From NCBI RefSeq assembly GCF_050947875.1, contig NW_027460346.1:2422000-2485999 (forward strand): 64,000 bases of DNA. The letters are read 5' to 3'. Made by a program: the position numbers and the translations under genes. Of this stretch, positions 1-12,300 are shown one piece after another. This DNA comes from Dermacentor variabilis. Its lineage: Eukaryota > Arthropoda > Arachnida > Ixodida > Ixodidae. How positions within the stretch are numbered: the stretch's first letter is position 1; every line of letters begins with the position of its first letter. The notes under the pieces were generated by a model that did not search any database, was not told where the DNA came from, and saw only the letters and a program-made list of their open reading frames with translations.

Positions 1-1290
1 AAAAATAATAATAATAAAATATTAGAGTTAAAGCTCAATTAGTATAATGAATAAGTAATTACTCATTCATTTGCTGAACTAGCCACTACAGAATCTCCAC
101 TCCTATGTATCAAAAACATTACTCTAGGCCAGTGGTCTCCAAACTCTGGCCCACAGCCGGTGGTTATCCTTCCCATAACAGCAGGCCTGCAGGCGGGCCA
201 TTTTTCTCCACAGAGCCAGTTCCTGATAGCAGGGCTTCTTCACAAAATCTTGTGCTGTTGCGCTTCTTCCTGGGAGCCGGCTTCACTGCAGTCAGGGATC
301 AGGCCACTTCGTCCAAGCCAGTGCTATCGAATCAGAGCCATGCGACCATCACTTGAAGAGCACTCGTCTCTCCGACTGGCTTCACAATGGCATTACAACC
401 ACGAGCACATATCTAGTGGCCCAAGCTAATCGACAACTTGTGTCACTGAGCCCGGCTAAGAGGTTACATAGACAGACTCAAAATAGCAGAAAGACTCAAA
501 ATGCCTGGTAAAGAATGCTAATCACAGTAACATGAGAAAATTTGCAGTCCTAAGAAAAATTCAGCTGCACAAGGCAGGGACAATTGGACCTTGCCTTTGT
601 CCTGCAGTGGGCATAAATTGGCTTATGATGATAAATATTGGGGACTTACTTGTATGTTGCGCATGTGCAGCCAAATTCTGGAGAGTTGCAACTCATCCCT
701 TGGCTGTTGCAGGACTGGGATGCGGTCGTCAATTGCAGGTCTTCAGTGTCGTGCGGAGCGCCCCCTGGACTTCCTTGGGCTCCTGAACACGCCATGTGAT
801 GCTTGCTACCGCTCCAGCATCCCTGCTCTCAGGGTGAGCAGATGCTACTTGAGGACACTTGTACAGAGCACAGTAGCATTCCATGTGTACAATAGCTGTG
901 CAGTGACCATAGAGTATCCTGGTACACAGGGAAGGATAGTAGTGGGCCTAATGTGCAGTAGGTGTTTTGCCATATTCAAAGATGGTAACTGGCAAGACTA
1001 GTAGTGGGTGTTCAAAGGTGACGAATTGATAGAAACTGACTCATGTTCATATTTGTCATTATGACACAGAAATTGGTAGGATTAAGTTGTGTGTTCAGCT
1101 CATAATGAGCTGGTTATACTGTGAACATGTCAGAATCACAATATCGAGTGGCAACAATATAATGCGTGTTGTTAATTTCTAGAGTTCAGTTGGGGGAGCT
1201 TGGCTGCAAAAAATCACTGCAACAAAGCATTTCCGATTCCTTATCACAGATTTGTAAAACAGTGAAAATGGCTCATTGAGTACAAATGAG
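1..1290. other. Intronic or upstream DNA, possible hAT-like end
   Basis: I see no convincing exon here. A motif at about 130-160 beginning CAGTGGTCTCCAAAC resembles the terminal repeat of hAT/Charlie-type DNA transposons, but I could not find a matching opposite end, so it is at best a fragment. The remainder is not recognised. Confidence 0.3.
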
Positions 1291-2596
1291 TACAGCCCAA
1301 CCCACTTATAACAATATTCAAGTACCTAGAAAATCCCATTGTTATAACTGATGATTCTTATAACTGGCTTGCACAAAAAAAGAATTAGAGGAGACAAACA
1401 TCCAAGAATTTTAATTGAGCAGGAAGAAGCAGTTGAACTGGTTACCCTTATAGCCTTGCTGGTTCTAACAACAGTGGAATTTCACAACTATATGTCGACA
1501 ATACTGACATGCTTAATTAATATGCTTTTACCATTCATAAATCTTCATCAGTTTAGCTTACTGCTTTTGTATATTCTTGTGTACATTTCTTGTTTGTTTC
1601 TCGAACCAAGCGCTTTTGTTCTAATATGTCTTTTTTTTTTATCCCGTGTTTAGCTCTGTAATATGGGAACTTGCATGAAGCTGGTAAATGTTGTAATTAT
1701 TCATTTTAGTCTGGTTTTGGGGAGTATGTTGTGTTTATCTTATGTTTTGCAAATTAATGTATGTTTTGTATTTTTTTAAAAATTGCGTGGCAGCTCAGCA
1801 CTGCCAAGTCTTGTAACCATAAGGTTTTTCAAGCTTCTTTCCCGGCCTCCTCTAACCTGCGGGAAGTAAAATAAACTTCAAACAATACTCAAATGTAACA
1901 ATGATCAGCTGCTTCACTGTGAATTTGTGTTCTATGGTAAAATAAACTGCTTACTACAATGTTCTCCTGCTACATTATTGGGTATAACAATTAAATCTGG
2001 CTAAAAGCAAAAAAAAAGCTGAAAAGAAACAAAATCCACGAAAAGAACAAAGAAATAAAAAACAAAACGCAGGCCGCTGCAACCACTTGCGTGCTCCACA
2101 CCCTCACAACTTTGCCACGCCCCCTTTTATACTGTGCAAAGTGCACGCCTTCTACACATTGCGGGCCTTGCGCCCTTCTCCAGTCGTCCTTCCAACGTTC
2201 CGATACATGAGTCAACCGTGCCGATGTTGGAAGGGTGGAAAGGAGAGGGGCGTGGCATGCAAGGCTTCCAACGCGTAGCGCGATGTGACGAAGGCTTGCC
2301 ATGCGGAATGCGTGCGGCACGAAGGTGGGTGCGGTGAAGGTGTGGGAAACAGGTGGGTGTGGTGGCTCGCATTTTTGTTTTGTTTTTGCCAAGAATTATA
2401 CGTTCTTCTTCCTTTCAGCGCACACTACCTGGTAGGCAGATTAAATTTCTGTAACCGATAATGTGGCATGAGAGCATTGCAGTAGGCGGTTTATATCCCT
2501 ACAGAACACGTACAAAAGTTGACGGTGCATTGGCTGCTCACTGTTATATCCGATATATTGTTAGAACCGGCATCGTTATAAGTGGGTCTGACTGTA
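1291..2596. mobile_element. Tigger/pogo-type MITE (about 1.3 kb)
   Basis: The two ends are inverted copies: the left reads TACAGCCCAACCCACTTATA and the reverse complement of the right reads TACAGTCAGACCCACTTATA, both starting with TA. This fits a Tc1/mariner-pogo element that duplicates TA. No transposase ORF is seen, so it is probably non-autonomous. The interior is A-rich near 1980-2060 and is not otherwise recognised. Confidence 0.65.
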
Positions 2597-4284
2597 CTAA
2601 CCTTCCCTCTTGATGGTTAGGCATCTGGAGAGAGAAGAGTGAAGGTGTACTAGAAGGAAGAAAGTTGAGAGGAAGCTTTACTTAATGACAAACTCTGATT
2701 TCCCTATCCAAATACATGTGGAATGCGGAATTGCTCTCGTCAGACAACCACCAAATTGATTTGAATGAAATTTGTAGCATTTGAGAAAGAAACCTGAATT
2801 CAACCGACTGTAGCAAGCAGAATTTTGATTTAGGGCCTCTAATTTTTTGCCAATATTGCCAATAATCAGTAAGTTCTTATACAGAGAACTGAAGCACGAA
2901 GTTTACAAATTTGTAACTCGTGCCAGGAATGATATTGCAGTTCCATAAACATCTGGAGCATCTAGAGCGGACAAATGAGATATACAATTTCTTGTAAACT
3001 GTAAACTTATGTTTACAGTTTCCATGAAATTGTTGCGATGCTTTTGAGTGTCTTTGCAAAGGTCCTACTTGTAAATTATAGCGGTATATTTCAGAGCAGT
3101 GCGTAGTACATTAATTTTATTTTAAAGGTATTGCAACTAATTTTGTGGTACATGGTTTTTTTTTTAAGTGCAATGTAAAGCTTACTGGTCAGAGTGTCCA
3201 ATACTGCAGTGGTAACGTGGAAAACACTGTGAAAAATTTTTTTTTTATGAGAATGTTTCAATCTGCACTCATGATCATGTCTATTAATTCATACATTGGA
3301 AGGATGCTGGAAACACTGATAGGTGAGTGCAATAGCCATTCTACGCTGGCATTAGTGTAAAGTGGCATTATATGCTAGTAGTGCTAATCATGCAGTGCTG
3401 GCACCCTTTTTATGACAAAGTTATGCGCTGGCATTTTGTATCTCACAGGGATACCAAAGAACTTGGGGTACTCACTTGCAAACTTTCACGCCTACAAAAC
3501 CACTGATGTACGCCGCCTTGCAATGAGGCACACCACGGCTTGCCATGGTTGTGCCATTCCACTCATTGCCGCGAAGGCAGTGCTGTTTGTTAGCATGAAC
3601 TTTTTCTCAAATCATGAGATGCATAGGATAAAGCGCAAGTGCCTGTACAATATAAAGACTGTGATTTTAAACAATACATATAGTGCACTTTGTAGCAGGC
3701 AACTTACGTACAAAAGCTTGTGGTTATGTGGTTAGCATTCCACTCTAGTACCAAGGTTTTACTGTAGAGTGGTGCGGCATACGATTTTTCGTGACTTTCT
3801 GGGCCAATTACGAATTAAAATTCCTTAAACTGCGAACAACATGCTTGGATTCAGTGTTTATCTTTGTGTCCAGTTAAAGGTTAACAACAACAAAATTTTG
3901 GGTTGCAAAAAAAGTCTAGTTTCAGATTGTGTAAATATAGAGCAGCCCCCATGCAAAATCTTATGTTTAAAATAAGACTGCATGCGTCACAAAAGGCTTG
4001 CAGAGGTAGAGGTTTTTGATACCGAAACTGAAAAAACACTGCCGTTGCCGCTTGCCAGAAGTGACAGCATGACTCGGAACATGCAGCTCCTCCACACTTC
4101 GAGGTCAGGCACTTCCTGTGGCACGATGAAAAATTGCAGAGGTGCGTTGCTGGGTCTTTTGTTAGATCTGCTAACCACCAGGTGCACATGCCGTCTGCTT
4201 AGGTGCTCTTTAAAGGCTGCTAATAAGGAAATTAGGCAGTTACCAGCCCTGAAGCTTTGCCTAGATGGCTTCAGTTGCATATAG
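2597..4284. other. Unrecognised intronic DNA
   Basis: Nothing here resembles an exon or a known repeat. The string accaaggttttactgta near 3752 could be a lone Tigger-type end, but no partner was found. Confidence 0.3.
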
Positions 4285-5897
4285 TAGTAGAGCCTCGTTG
4301 ATACGATCTATTGTGTACGATTTCCTGGCGCCAACATTTGTGATCGAGAATGCAAAAAATGACCCTAAAAGTTACGCTTCATTTGTACGGGTTCATACGT
4401 TCCTGGAAAACAGGATCTTTAGACACCTGCATTCAATATATCGCCAAACTGTGATTGTAAAATGCATTTCCTGGCTGCTAGATCCCATGTAAACAAAAAG
4501 ATGTGTAAAGCTTGCGCGATCTAGAGCAGAAGGGGCCTGCAATGGCAGCATCCCTGTAGCACTCACCCGCCCATGTCACGTGAAAACGTCGCCACACACT
4601 CGGTTTCCTATTCTGGTACAGTCGAGTTCCATTAATTCGACCCTGACGAAATTGATGACATAGATCGAATTATTCAGTGGGTCGAATTATAGAAAATGCA
4701 GAAAAAAAACTTCAAAGCACACTGCTAATTCATTTGGCGGTATTTTCCAGATTCTAAGACTCCCCGAATCAAATGCACACCCATTTTCTATCTGTGAAGT
4801 AGAAAACTAGCGTAGAAACTACATTAAATGCTCTAAGCAAATTCGAAATCTTATGCGCATCCAATTTTTTAGCGAGAGAAGTGGGCCAGGGTTTAATACG
4901 TGTTGCACAAAGGTAGCAGGTTTTATAAAGTCAGGTACACCACAATACATTTATGTTGTGCAGTAAAGCATACGAGCACCGCATAGGCGGTGTTGGTATT
5001 GTGTTTGATTACACCACGTAGGCAATTTTTAGCCCAGCTTTCCTGAAAAAAAAAAAAGGGGTGCATGTTAAAATTAAGTAAACATCGCAATCAGACATTC
5101 TGAGCTATGGTTTTGCTTGAAAATCTTCTTAGGGCAGGCCAAAAATGTGCACTTTCTACAGGAGATGTGTTCAATGCATTGACTGTCCCTAAGCTCTGCT
5201 TGAGGGGACAGTCAGCAAATCTGCTTTCAGGATGTCACATGTCTCCATTCACAGCTATTGCCAACCCATTGAAGTAAGCATCTTCAGCTATCTGTTTTGC
5301 AGCACCTGTGGCGCATAGTGTGGTTGAAAGCATACTTCATACTTTTAACAAATGATAACCCAAACATGCCGCCATTCATTCCCTGCTGCAGGCGGCGTGA
5401 ACGGAGCATCAGGATTTTGCTCTGGGGTGCCATTGTGGCTTCATATTCCGGTGTTGCCCACCAGCTCAGTTTTGTTTCTGTTTTTCATTGCCATTTTAAA
5501 GTGACAATGCAAGTGTTGGGTTGCTCGGGCTCCATGAGCTCAACGCGTGTCGGCGACTCGTGCCACAACAATTCTCTCCAACTAGGCATGTCAAAACTTT
5601 TCCGCCAAAATGCTCTGCCCGAAGAATCTACTGACCCAGGCTGGATTCGAGAAGCACGAACGTCAGTTTGCCAAAGCCGCAAAAACAATGCGCATTTCTT
5701 GATGCTTGGGGCCCCACCAGATCGGCACATGTTGGCATTTCATGCCGTAATGATTCACACAATGCTTTGCATTATGCAGATCTCAACTACAGTTGAGTCT
5801 GGCAAATTTTTTAATGACCGGGGATCTTATGTTTACCCTGTTAGTATATCTTTTTCTTGCATTTTTCTCCATAACGTATGAGCGAGGTTCTACTGTA
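4285..5897. mobile_element. Tigger-like MITE with a nested second MITE end
   Basis: The left end (AGTAGAGCCTCGTTGATACG) and the reverse complement of the right end (TACAGTAGAACCTCGCTCAT) are diverged inverted repeats of a pogo/Tigger-type element. Inside, at 4617, a different terminus begins (TACAGTCGAGTTCCATTAAT), typical of another Tigger family, so one MITE probably sits in another. The nested element's right end was not found. The 194-codon open frame at 5297-5881 shows no transposase motif. Confidence 0.5.
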
Positions 5898-6175
5898 TGC
5901 TAATTTATTACCAATTCAGCCACAGTGAAATTTGGTTGCAGTTGGCCTTTAAGTGTTGCAATGCAGTCTTGTTGGTGTGGCATCTTGGTATAATAATGTA
6001 GCGCATACTGACAGAGGCACAAGGAAAGACATAAACTCAGAGAAATGGTGCTTCTGTGTGTTGATGTGCCTTCTTGTATCTTCGTTTGTATGTGCTGCAT
6101 TAGTATTCCAAGTGGCCTTTAAGGACTGTATGTACACACCTTTCACTGATGCACATTCTTCAACTACCCCTGCAG

Positions 6176-6378
6176 GTGTCTGGGGATGCCACGGAGGAGC
6201 AGGTGCTCGTGTCAGCACAGGCGTACCAGTCACGGCCCCTCATGCTGCAGAAGGTGCTTAACGACCTCTTCCATGTGTTCCGCTACGAGGCCTGTGACCA
6301 TCCGCGCCTAGCGCTGGATGTCGTGCTTTCGTCCATGGCTAGGCACCCCAACGACAAGCACATTCAGATTGCTGGAAG
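6176..6378 (+). CDS. ZYG11B: ZYG11B exon a (67 codons + 2 nt)
   Basis: The exon starts after the acceptor ctaccccTGCAG in phase 0 and ends before the donor GTGAGT in phase 2. It encodes VSGDATEEQVLVSAQ through NDKHIQIAG plus the first two bases of a serine codon completed by the next exon. The HIQIAG end continues naturally into SASLFYLVK. The upstream exon is not in the window: 6175 bases precede this one without another candidate. Confidence 0.88.
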
Positions 6379-9300
6379 GTGAGTATTTGTAGGGATGTGT
6401 GTGGCTCTGCTGTGCACTCCAATTATCCAACACTAGCCATTTCTAGCACCTCCTTTATTAGGAGGTCTATCAAGACATACTGATGTGAACTGGGGCCTTT
6501 CAGTGGGGGTACATTTAAGTGAAAAATGTGGCAAGTCGGTCCTACAGAATGCCCCAAGGTGAAGGAAGTTTCATGAAGAGGAAAAATTGCCATCCACCTG
6601 ACTGCCATCAAGCTATAAAGGAAAGCCATTAGAGTTACAGAAAGTTTTGCAGTTGAAGAAAAATTTTTTTTGGTCTTCGGATTTAACCTGGGACCAGAGA
6701 CTTTCCAGGTGGTCGTTTATGGAAGCTAGTTGACCACAGGACCTGTGATAACTCAAAGTGCAGAGACACTGAATTTTGCAAATCAATTCTGTGGAAATCC
6801 AGAGTAAGTCTCATGAAATGGAAAAATTGCCGTGCTCCTGAGGTTTGTACGAAGCTATAAGAAAGAAACCTGTAGAAGTTTCTTTTGAAAGGGATTTGTT
6901 CGTACCTTTGTGCTACGTTTGAGTGTACAACAGATTTCACTTTCATGAGTGAAACATAAAATAAAGGAAATTAGTATGGGTTTCCTTTGTAGCTTTGTGC
7001 TAATCTCTGGTGGATAACATTTTTTGCTTCTATAAGTGGAAAGTCGAGTATAACAAAATTTGGTTAAATGGCGTGCCACTACTGTCGTCGCGGATAATTC
7101 GGACATGCTTGATTATTCAGACAGCTACGCAGCACCACCACTAGCCCCATAGACTTAATGTAAGGGGGCGACCGATATTTCAGACACCTTACAGTGAGTT
7201 GTGCCATAATTCGGACTCCGACTGCACGACCGTTTGCTAATTTGGTCACCGAGTCCAGCAGAAATAGGGGTATTTTCATTTTAATACATTGCCAACATTG
7301 TTGGCCATGCCGCTGGCTCCCCCTTGTAACCAAAAGTAAGAAAGCCTAGTCAATCGGTAGTCACCAATGAGAATTCAGTCCATTACATTAACTGTTCTTT
7401 CGTCTATCTGTAGCTACAGCACAACAGTGGTCGAGATAAGGGCCATGATTTTGTTGCGATGCCTTCCGTTCGGTTTTATGCCACCTTGTCATCCACCGTT
7501 CATAGTGGGTGTAAAACAGTAAAACTTTCATTTGACCCTCGTCAGTTTGGAAAAACTGATAATACAGACTCCTTATTTGGGGCCGATCAAACTCTCTTAT
7601 TAAGTGCGATCAAACTCTCGTTAATTTGTACGTGTTTAGCAGCACATTGGTTAATTCTGACAACACCTAGAGCTCGGAAAGCACAGAGTGCTTCAAATGT
7701 GCGACACAAAAGAGCAAAAACGGCACTAGCCGAAACGAAGTGGCGGAGTCTGCAGCGCCATAGTTGCCAATGGAAATCGTACGGCAATGACAGCAATGCC
7801 GGAACGTTTCGTCCTTTAAACTTGTGCCTTTAAAGCCTTCATTCTTGTGTTTACTGCTGTGCATAACACCACGTCGGCCGTGCGCCTTCTTAACTGCGTA
7901 GTAGCCAACCATGATAGTGTCGATAGCGACCGCGGTTTAGTCTGTGGTGGTTGCAGCAAACACTAGTTTCGTTTTGACTCGGTATGCGCATCGGCTGCCT
8001 GCCTTCAAAACTGCACAGTTGCCATCCATGATCACGTCGATAGCAACCATGGTTTCATTTGTAGTTGTTGCAGCTGAGAAGAGGTTTAATAGCAGCTCCT
8101 TATGCAAAGGCAGAGCGACCGGGAACGGCGATGCAGCCCGAAGCACCATCTGAAAAGACGCCAGCAATCAGCAGCGCAAGCTGCGCCGAGCAGTGTGTTG
8201 GCAATGCGGCTGTGCTGTGAGACACGTCTTCTTCACAGTCTCCCCCCGGGCAAAAAAAGCCATCCTGGCGACTTAACCCATTCACGTCAAAAGACGGCGA
8301 TTCGCCGTCCGGTGGAGAAAGGGCCGAAGTGGCAAAAGATGGCGAAACGCCGTCTGACTGAAAACCGCTAGTTATTGCAATAAATAAGAGATGGCGCCGC
8401 ATGAAAGTGTTTCCTGGTTTTTGTTTACTACTTTTTACACCAGGTGGAGATAGTTGTCTGCAAGATTCTCAAATATTTGCAAGGAGAAAAGTATTTTCCA
8501 AGTCCGCGTTTCTGAGTCAAACATGGCGACGTGGCGAGGCAAGCCTCTCACGCAGGCAGAGATTGAATCGGTTCTATTTGCGAGTGATGATGACGACAGC
8601 GACGACACTGTAGTTGTAGATGACCTGCAAAGCAGTGATTCTGAAAGTGACTCGTTTGACAAGGATGTAGGCTCTGACGCCGAGTCATACTCATCAGATG
8701 TGGATTGCGCGCCGCCTGCAAAAGCACCGAAGTTAGAAGACTGGAAGTGGAATCCGACTGACAGCGAAAAGAAAGTGGAAAAATGTTTGTTCAGTAGGAA
8801 TTCAGGAATGAAGAGAACTGTTCAGTTAGCCCTCTCTGCAAATCCGACAGCTTTGACATCGTTCAACTGCTTGATCAGCGAAGACTTCTGGCAGATGATC
8901 GCTGATGAAACGAACGCATTTGCTGTTTTGAAACAGGCTTCAGCGCCCGATCGGTCTTGGTTTCCCACAACACCAGGTGAGATGAAGGTTTTCTTCGCCG
9001 TATGTGTGCTTATGGGCCAAGTCAAGAAAAACACAATTCAGTCATATTGGGCACACAGATCGGTAATTAGCACACCGTTCTTCCCATCCCTGATGCCAAG
9101 GCAGCATTATCAAGCCCTTTGTAAATACCTGCATTTCTCGGACAGTAGCGGCCAAGCACAAGGGGATAAGCTGTGGAAGCTGCACTCAGTGTTAGAGTAT
9201 GTCTTGGAAGCTTTCTCCAGCTCCTATTATCCAGAAGAGCAGTTGGCAGTGGATGAGAGTTTCATGAAGTCTCGAGGCCGACTCTGCTTTGTGCAGTTCA

Positions 9301-12300
9301 ACCCGTCGAAGAGAGCACGCTTCGGTATAAAATTTTACAAGATCTGTGTATCGACCAGTGGATACTGCCTCAAATTTGCGATATACACCGGAAAGAGCGA
9401 CAAGTCGCCTGCGACGGCTGGAATGTTGTGCAGCGAGGCTGTTGTTATTGAACTTGCAAGCGAGTACCTACCAAATGGCCATACCATTTTTGTGGACAAT
9501 TGGTATAGTTCTCCGACCCTGTTTCTATGTGTCAAAGATTCAGGATCCAATGCTGTTGGTACAGCGAGATTGCACCGAAAAAACATGCCGAAAGATTTCA
9601 AGAAATTGAACTTGCAACGGGGTGAGTGCTCCACTGTGTTTTCCCATGGCATCATGGCTGCAAAATGGCAGGACAAAAAACCAGTGACAATGCTCTCCAC
9701 TGTCCACGCTGCTGCAGACTTCACTGACTCGTGCAAAAAAAACAAAAAATGGTCAACCGATCCGAAAACCTCGTGTTGTGCTTGACTATAATATAGGCAT
9801 AGGAGGCCTTGACCGTCATGATCAGCAGCTGGCTTCCTTCCCTATAATGCGCAGATACGCCAAAGGATACAGGAATTTTTTTTTTTTTTGTTATGGATTT
9901 AGCTGTTTATAACAGCTACATCTTGTTCCAAAAAGCAACCGGAAAAAAAGAGTCCTACGCGGATAGGAAGATGGACCTTGTCGAACAGATCGTCGAAGAA
10001 ACTGTTTTGCCAGGATATCAGCGCAGAGGGAAACCAGCTGTGGCTCCATCACCGATGCAGCTAGAAGCTTCTGAGTGGGCGCATTTTCCTCGCCAGATAC
10101 TCCCCAATGCTGTGAAGGAAAATCCGTCTCGAAGATGTGTGGTCTGCAAAGCACAGGGGAAGAGAAGTGAAAGCCGTTGGGAGTGTGAAAAATGCAACTT
10201 CGCACTTCACATGTTAGAGTGTTTTAAGATTTATCATACGCGAAAGAATTTCTAATTCTGAAAATGTGTGCATGCTTTGAGAGCAAAACAAAACCATTTT
10301 TTTTACACTATGACTTTTCTAGCGCAAGTTATTGCGGTTATTTTGCAGCGACATCGGTCGCGCCGCGCACTAAAAAAATGTCACGGATGGCAGCGCGCGG
10401 AACGCGGATGAAGCGGCGGAAGCGAATGGGTTAAGAATCGGGAGGCAGAAGGTCGTGGTGGGGCTTGCGACGCGAGATGTGGACAATGTCATGTCCACGT
10501 CGGCACAAATCATCAGGTGGTGACAGTGGCTCAACGAAAAAATTCACCGGGGATGTTTGCTCCAAGACTCGGTAAGGCCCTTTGAATTTTGGGACGAGTT
10601 TGGAAGAAAGCCCCGGCGTTTGGAAAGGGACAAACAGCCACACAAGAGAGCCTGGAGCATAGGTGGTGTTTGCAAGCGAGTTGGTGCGGTTTTCTTTCTG
10701 GCGCTGCTGTTGCTCTTTCGCAAAGGTGCGCACGAGCTCGTGGCATTCTTCATCTTGTCAGGCGACGTCGGACACAGATAGACACTCGGAGGCGTCAGGA
10801 TGGTATGGAAGGATCGTGTCGATGGCATGTGTAGGCTCGCAGCCATACAGGAGGAAGAACTGTGAAAATCCCATAGTGGCCTGGATTGCGGTGTTGTACG
10901 TGAACGTGATGAATGGAAGGATGCGGTCCCAGTTAGCATGGTCCTACGCCACATAGATCAAGAGCATATCACCAAGTGTGCAGTTACACCGCTCTCTGAG
11001 CCCATTAGTCTGGGGATGGTATGCCGTGCTTGTCCGATGAATAATGTGGCATTCCGAAAGCAAACCTTTGACGACTTCGGAGAGGAAGGTGCGACCTCTA
11101 TCGCTGAGGAGTTCTTGAGGTGCGCCGTGTCGAAGGCCGAAGCGATGTAGGACGAAAGGAGCTACATCCCGCACTGTAGCACTTGGTAAAGCAGCAGTTT
11201 CGGCGTAGCATGTCAAATGGTCAACAGCAACTACGATCTGCTGATTGCTGTCTGGTGTCAGAGGAAGCGGGCCGTATAGGTCGATGCCGACGCGATCAAA
11301 GGGTTTGGCAGGGCACGAGAGCGGCTGCAAGGTGCCAGAACGGACGTAAAGGCGGCAATTTGCGGCATTGACAATCAAGGCAGCGCCGAACAAGCTTTTG
11401 TACAAAATTGTTCATGCCGCGCCAGTATAGTAGCGGTGGCGAATTCATTCGTACGTCTTGAAAACTCCGGCGTGGCCACACTGCGTATCGTCATGGAAAG
11501 AGGCATATACCGTATTTACTTGCATAATGATCGCACCCCTGAATTTTGTCGTCAAAATTCAATTCGTTTTCTTTTCCGTGTAATGACCGCACCCCGAACT
11601 TTTAACATCAATATGTCGTGTGCCAAGTCTAGCTAATGATGACCGTGCTTACCATCTGTCGAATGCTATGCGGACAACTCTTGAAGACATACCAAGCGGT
11701 CTGCATGCACCCAACATTCTTAAGTAGATGCCCCGTTTCATTCCTTTCATCACTTTTCGCACTTCCATGAAAAAAAAAGCTACAACCAAACTTGCCTTGG
11801 CTTTATTATTTGTAGGCTTCATAATGGTTTTGGTCATGGTCAACAACAACATAAAGGGCGCCTTTCGATTCTTGTCGTCTGCACTCATGGGCACGCAACA
11901 AATCGCAAGCGGCAACGATAGTGGCCACGTTTACCCTGATACATTAGAAGTGCACCCTGTTAGCCAACGCATGTAACGCAGCTAAGATATTCGCCCACCG
12001 TTAGCCGAAACCTGCCGTATTAGGATAGCAGTGAAGACAAATGCCGCAGTTTCCGCAGCATGCCCGCCATGTGTTTCTATGTCATTGGCATATCGCTACG
12101 ACAAGTTCAGGGTGTGGTCATTACACAGGAAAGAAAAAGAATAGAATTTTGACGACAAAATTCAGGGGTGCTATCATTACGCGAGTGCGATCATTATGCG
12201 AGTAAATACGGTACTTGAAAAAAAACTATTGGCCTAGATTCAAATAAATACGGTATTAGTGTGATGAATACCTGCTTCTGTTTTTGTCTTGACTGTGTGT

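Larger units (their letters stand above)
8075..11505 (-). mobile_element. Ty3/gypsy LTR retrotransposon 3' remnant, split by piggyBac
   Basis: Read on the minus strand, this holds the end of pol (integrase, about 11500 to 10431), then piggyBac, then a purine-rich tract (CGGGGGGAGA) and a short LTR (8237 down to 8075). The pol stop codon is the TAA of the TTAA target site. Everything 5' of the integrase zinc finger is missing, cut off at about 11505 where a MITE begins. Without piggyBac the two gypsy parts would be adjacent, which orders the events: gypsy first, piggyBac later. Confidence 0.8.

Noticed and set aside
5297..5881. 194-codon open frame as a gene
   Set aside because: It lies within Tigger-type MITE ends, has no transposase motif and has low-complexity composition.
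8454..8522. Upstream ATG as the piggyBac transposase start
   Set aside because: The following 23 residues do not resemble the family start; the ATG at 8523 is followed by typical sequence.
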